Of a stretch of 64,000 bases of DNA, positions 61,879 to 64,000 are shown one piece after another (the first letter of the stretch is position 1; each line of letters begins with the position of its first letter). The DNA is taken from positions 124,001 through 188,000 of the forward strand of contig JAZDIP010000069.1 in NCBI GenBank assembly GCA_043804925.1, given 5' to 3'. A model generated the notes under the pieces. That model ran no database searches. It saw only the letters and a program-made list of their open reading frames with translations, and was not told the origin of the DNA. Made by a program: the position numbers and the translations under genes. This stretch comes from ChocPot-Mid sp043804925. Its GTDB lineage: Bacteria; Bacteroidota; Ignavibacteria; Kapaibacteriales; UBA2268.

Positions 61879-63192
61879 ATGCAGGATTTGTTTAATGTAG
61901 ATGAAGAGCTTGTTAATTTAAATAATACTCCTCTCGCAGACCGTATGCGTCCCAGGACAATTGACGATGTAGTCGGTCAATCGCATTTAATCGGTGAGGA
62001 TGGTCCTCTGAGGAATTTCTTTGAAACAGGGGAATTCCCGTCTATGATTTTTTGGGGACCGCCGGGAACTGGCAAAACTACACTTGCATACATAATTGCT
62101 GAACAATCGGATTTTAATTTCACACGGCTTTCGGCTGTAGAATCGGGCGTTAAGGATGTCCGGGAAGTTATCACAAAAGCACAATATCTGAAAAAGCAGG
62201 GCAAAAAGTCATTGCTTTTCATTGATGAAATTCACAGATTCAACAAGGGACAACAAGATGCTTTTCTTCATGCAGTCGAAAAGGGCTTAATCACTTTGAT
62301 TGGTGCTACGACTGAAAATCCATCATTTGAAGTAAATCCTGCTTTGCTCAGCCGTTGCCAGGTCTATCGTTTGCAAATGCTCTCTGATGAGGACATTAGA
62401 AAAGTTGTAAGTAATGCCATCGTGAAAGATGAAATATTATCGAAGTCTCTAATCGAAATAGAAGATTTAGATTTTCTGATAACTATTTCAGCAGGCGATG
62501 CGAGAACTGCATTAAATGCTATTGAATTATCCCTAAAATTACGTAAAAACCGTAACGAAAAGTTCGTAATAAACAGAAAAGTTTTGGAAAAAGCACTTCA
62601 ACAAAAGACTGCCCAATACGATAAAAAAGGTGAATCGCATTATGATACAATTTCAGCATTTATTAAATCTTTAAGGGGTTCCGACCCCGATGCGGCAATG
62701 CTTTGGCTTGCAAAGATGCTCGATGCAGGAGAAGACCCGAAGTTTATAGCCCGAAGAATGGTGATTTTTGCAAGTGAGGACGTAGGTAATGCTGATACCT
62801 ATGCTTTGACTTTGGCTGTATCCGTTTTCCAAGCTGTGAATTTGATAGGTATGCCGGAGTGCAGAATTAATCTTGCTCAGGGAGTTACTTATCTGGCTTC
62901 CTGTCCGAAATCGAATGCTTCTTATATGGCAATTAAACATGCGGAAGAAGACGTACAAAATGGTGTGCCTTTGTCAGTACCTTTGCACTTGCGTAATGCA
63001 CCTACAAAATTGATGAAAGAAGAAGGTTATGGTTTGGATTACAAATATCCACATGATTTCGAAAATCATTTCATAGAAGTTAATTATTTCCCTGATGGCA
63101 TGAAACCTAAAGTTTACTACAAACCCGGAGAGTTCGGCAAGGAAAAACAATTCAAAGAGTGGCTTGGAAGGATTTGGAAAAAACGGCGGTAA
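61879..63192 (+). CDS. rarA: Replication-associated recombination protein A (RarA/MgsA)
   Basis: 437 residues. AAA+ ATPase of the clamp-loader-like family that acts at stalled replication forks. N-terminal PLADRMRPRTIDDVVGQSHL, Walker A GPPGTGKTTLAY, Walker B LLFIDEIHRFNKGQQDAFL, sensor 1 LIGATTENPSFEVNPALLSR, then the C-terminal tetramerisation part with SLRGSDPDAAMLWLAKML and RRMVIFASEDVGNADT. Housekeeping gene with no coupled neighbour. Confidence 0.96.
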   Translation: MQDLFNVDEELVNLNNTPLADRMRPRTIDDVVGQSHLIGEDGPLRNFFETGEFPSMIFWGPPGTGKTTLAYIIAEQSDFNFTRLSAVESGVKDVREVITKAQYLKKQGKKSLLFIDEIHRFNKGQQDAFLHAVEKGLITLIGATTENPSFEVNPALLSRCQVYRLQMLSDEDIRKVVSNAIVKDEILSKSLIEIEDLDFLITISAGDARTALNAIELSLKLRKNRNEKFVINRKVLEKALQQKTAQYDKKGESHYDTISAFIKSLRGSDPDAAMLWLAKMLDAGEDPKFIARRMVIFASEDVGNADTYALTLAVSVFQAVNLIGMPECRINLAQGVTYLASCPKSNASYMAIKHAEEDVQNGVPLSVPLHLRNAPTKLMKEEGYGLDYKYPHDFENHFIEVNYFPDGMKPKVYYKPGEFGKEKQFKEWLGRIWKKRR

Positions 63193-63368
63193 AAAAGATG
63201 ATAAATCCTGCTTTGCAAACATGATGAAACAATATCATGCATTCATTTTTAGGTATTTGCCCAAAATAATCTAATTTCAACTTAAACTTAAACATTATTT
63301 TCTATGATTAAAAAATCTGTAACGAATAAGCTGAATATTCGTTTTAGTAGTAAAAGAGCAAAAGATTT

Positions 63369-63884
63369 ATGGAATTAGAAGATTTTAAAATACAGGTACT
63401 TCCTTTAAAGAATAAGCTATTCAGAATAGCTAAAAGGTTGCTCAATGATTATGAGGAAGCTGAAGATGCCTTACAGGAAATAATGCTCAAAATCTGGGGA
63501 AAAAGGAATGAACTTGATAAGTACCATAATATTGAATCTTTTGCTGTAACGGTTACAAAAAACTATTGTATAGATTTAATAAGGGCAAGAAAGGCAAAGA
63601 CACTTGAAATTAATGAGGAATTTCTCGAAAATTCATCTGATAATCCTGAAACCGGTTTTCAAAAAAGTGAATTGTTTGCCTTGATAAATAAAGCAATTTC
63701 GGAACTACAGGAATTACCAAAACTTGCTCTGCAATTAAGGGAAATAGAGGGTTACTCAATAGAAGAAATTGCTAAAATAATGGATACATCAATAGGAAAC
63801 GTTAGGGTAATCCTTTCGCGTGCAAGAAATCAATTAAGAAATATACTGGTAAAAAAATATAAATTTAATTATGAAAGATATTAA
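63369..63884 (+). CDS. ECF-type sigma-70 factor
   Basis: 171 residues. Region 2: FKIQVLPLKNKLFRIAKRLL, YEEAEDALQEIMLKIW, and VTKNYCIDLIRARK. Region 4: LPKLALQLREIEGYSIEEIAKIMDTS and GNVRVILSRARNQLR. It resembles the Bacteroidota ECF families paired with downstream anti-sigma or HTH-lacking membrane proteins. It overlaps the next frame by 14 bp. Confidence 0.93.
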   Translation: MELEDFKIQVLPLKNKLFRIAKRLLNDYEEAEDALQEIMLKIWGKRNELDKYHNIESFAVTVTKNYCIDLIRARKAKTLEINEEFLENSSDNPETGFQKSELFALINKAISELQELPKLALQLREIEGYSIEEIAKIMDTSIGNVRVILSRARNQLRNILVKKYKFNYERY

Positions 63885-64000
63885 GAAAATACTCGAAAAA
63901 TACTATAATGGCGAGTCAACTTTAGATGAAGAGAATATTCTAAAAGAGTTTTTTCTAACGCATAACATACAACCGGAAATTCGCAGGCAATTTCAGGACG
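63871..64000 (+). CDS. N-terminus of a small protein coupled to the ECF sigma factor (truncated by window)
   Basis: 43 residues are visible, starting MKDIKKILEKYYNGESTLDE, then EENILKEFF. The K-Y-Y-x-G-E-(S/T)-(T/S)-x-x-E-E pattern is typical of small Bacteroidota anti-sigma-type proteins that follow an ECF gene. The ATG at 63871 lies inside the last codons of the sigma gene in another frame. The rest lies beyond the window. Confidence 0.7.
   Translation, partial: MKDIKKILEKYYNGESTLDEENILKEFFLTHNIQPEIRRQFQD

Overview
The window looks like a chromosomal segment of an AT-rich, Gram-negative bacterium of the FCB (Bacteroidota/Ignavibacteriota/Kapabacteria-like) lineage. Evidence: six intact secreted proteins with C-terminal domains typical of type IX secretion (T9SS) cargo or a related VPNPY-type tail, a PorV/PorQ-family protein, a GWxTD-domain protein, a TonB-dependent receptor with a carboxypeptidase-like N-domain, lipid A/LPS enzymes, and two possible TAnnTTTG-type promoters. 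The exact phylum is inference; no rRNA or tRNA gene was found.

Region 1 (1-10765, + strand) is one dense operon for H2-linked electron transfer: ETF beta (partial) and alpha, a membrane NarI-like/CCG iron-sulfur protein, an HdrC-HdrB-like protein, HdrA, MvhD, MvhG, MvhA, a CBS-domain protein and a hydrogenase maturation protease. Most junctions overlap or sit behind strong Shine-Dalgarno sites. The likely role is flavin-based bifurcation or confurcation joining H2, ferredoxin, an ETF and the quinone pool. The two CCG proteins have lost the same cluster-ligand cysteines.

Region 2 (10797-25637, mostly - strand) holds a RelE/Phd-type toxin-antitoxin pair, then hypE-hypD-hypC-hypF and hypB-hypA for NiFe-site assembly. 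Two T9SS beta-propeller genes are interleaved on the same strand. A His-rich nickel-permease-like protein (+ strand) and a PAS kinase with an NtrC-type regulator follow.

Region 3 (25638-36064) is accessory. It carries an Rhs core remnant, a secreted unknown, a heparinase II/III-like protein, a Wzx-type flippase, an M15 peptidase, a lipoprotein, a methyltransferase, an orphan HicB-like protein, a T9SS protein and a T9SS-tail remnant. Region 4 (36085-60726, - strand) is an envelope/secretion block: a giant Fn3 T9SS protein, an RsbW-like kinase, a beta-barrel protein, a GT9 glycosyltransferase, an LpxL-like acyltransferase, GWxTD, PorV/Q, a 1589-residue exoprotein, a TonB receptor, a T9SS protein, and an ECF sigma factor with an anti-sigma protein fused to an outer-membrane beta-barrel. 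Region 5 (60727-64000) has a 1.15-kb repeat-filled gap, rarA, and a second ECF sigma factor with its truncated downstream partner.

The clearest signals beyond gene content are: (i) about twenty degenerate tandem tracts, nearly all with a 7-nt period although their sequences are unrelated, between genes and inside reading frames; (ii) a predicted inner-to-outer-membrane-spanning anti-sigma factor whose periplasmic linker is built largely of these heptamers; (iii) the parallel loss of CCG cysteines in the Hdr-like proteins.
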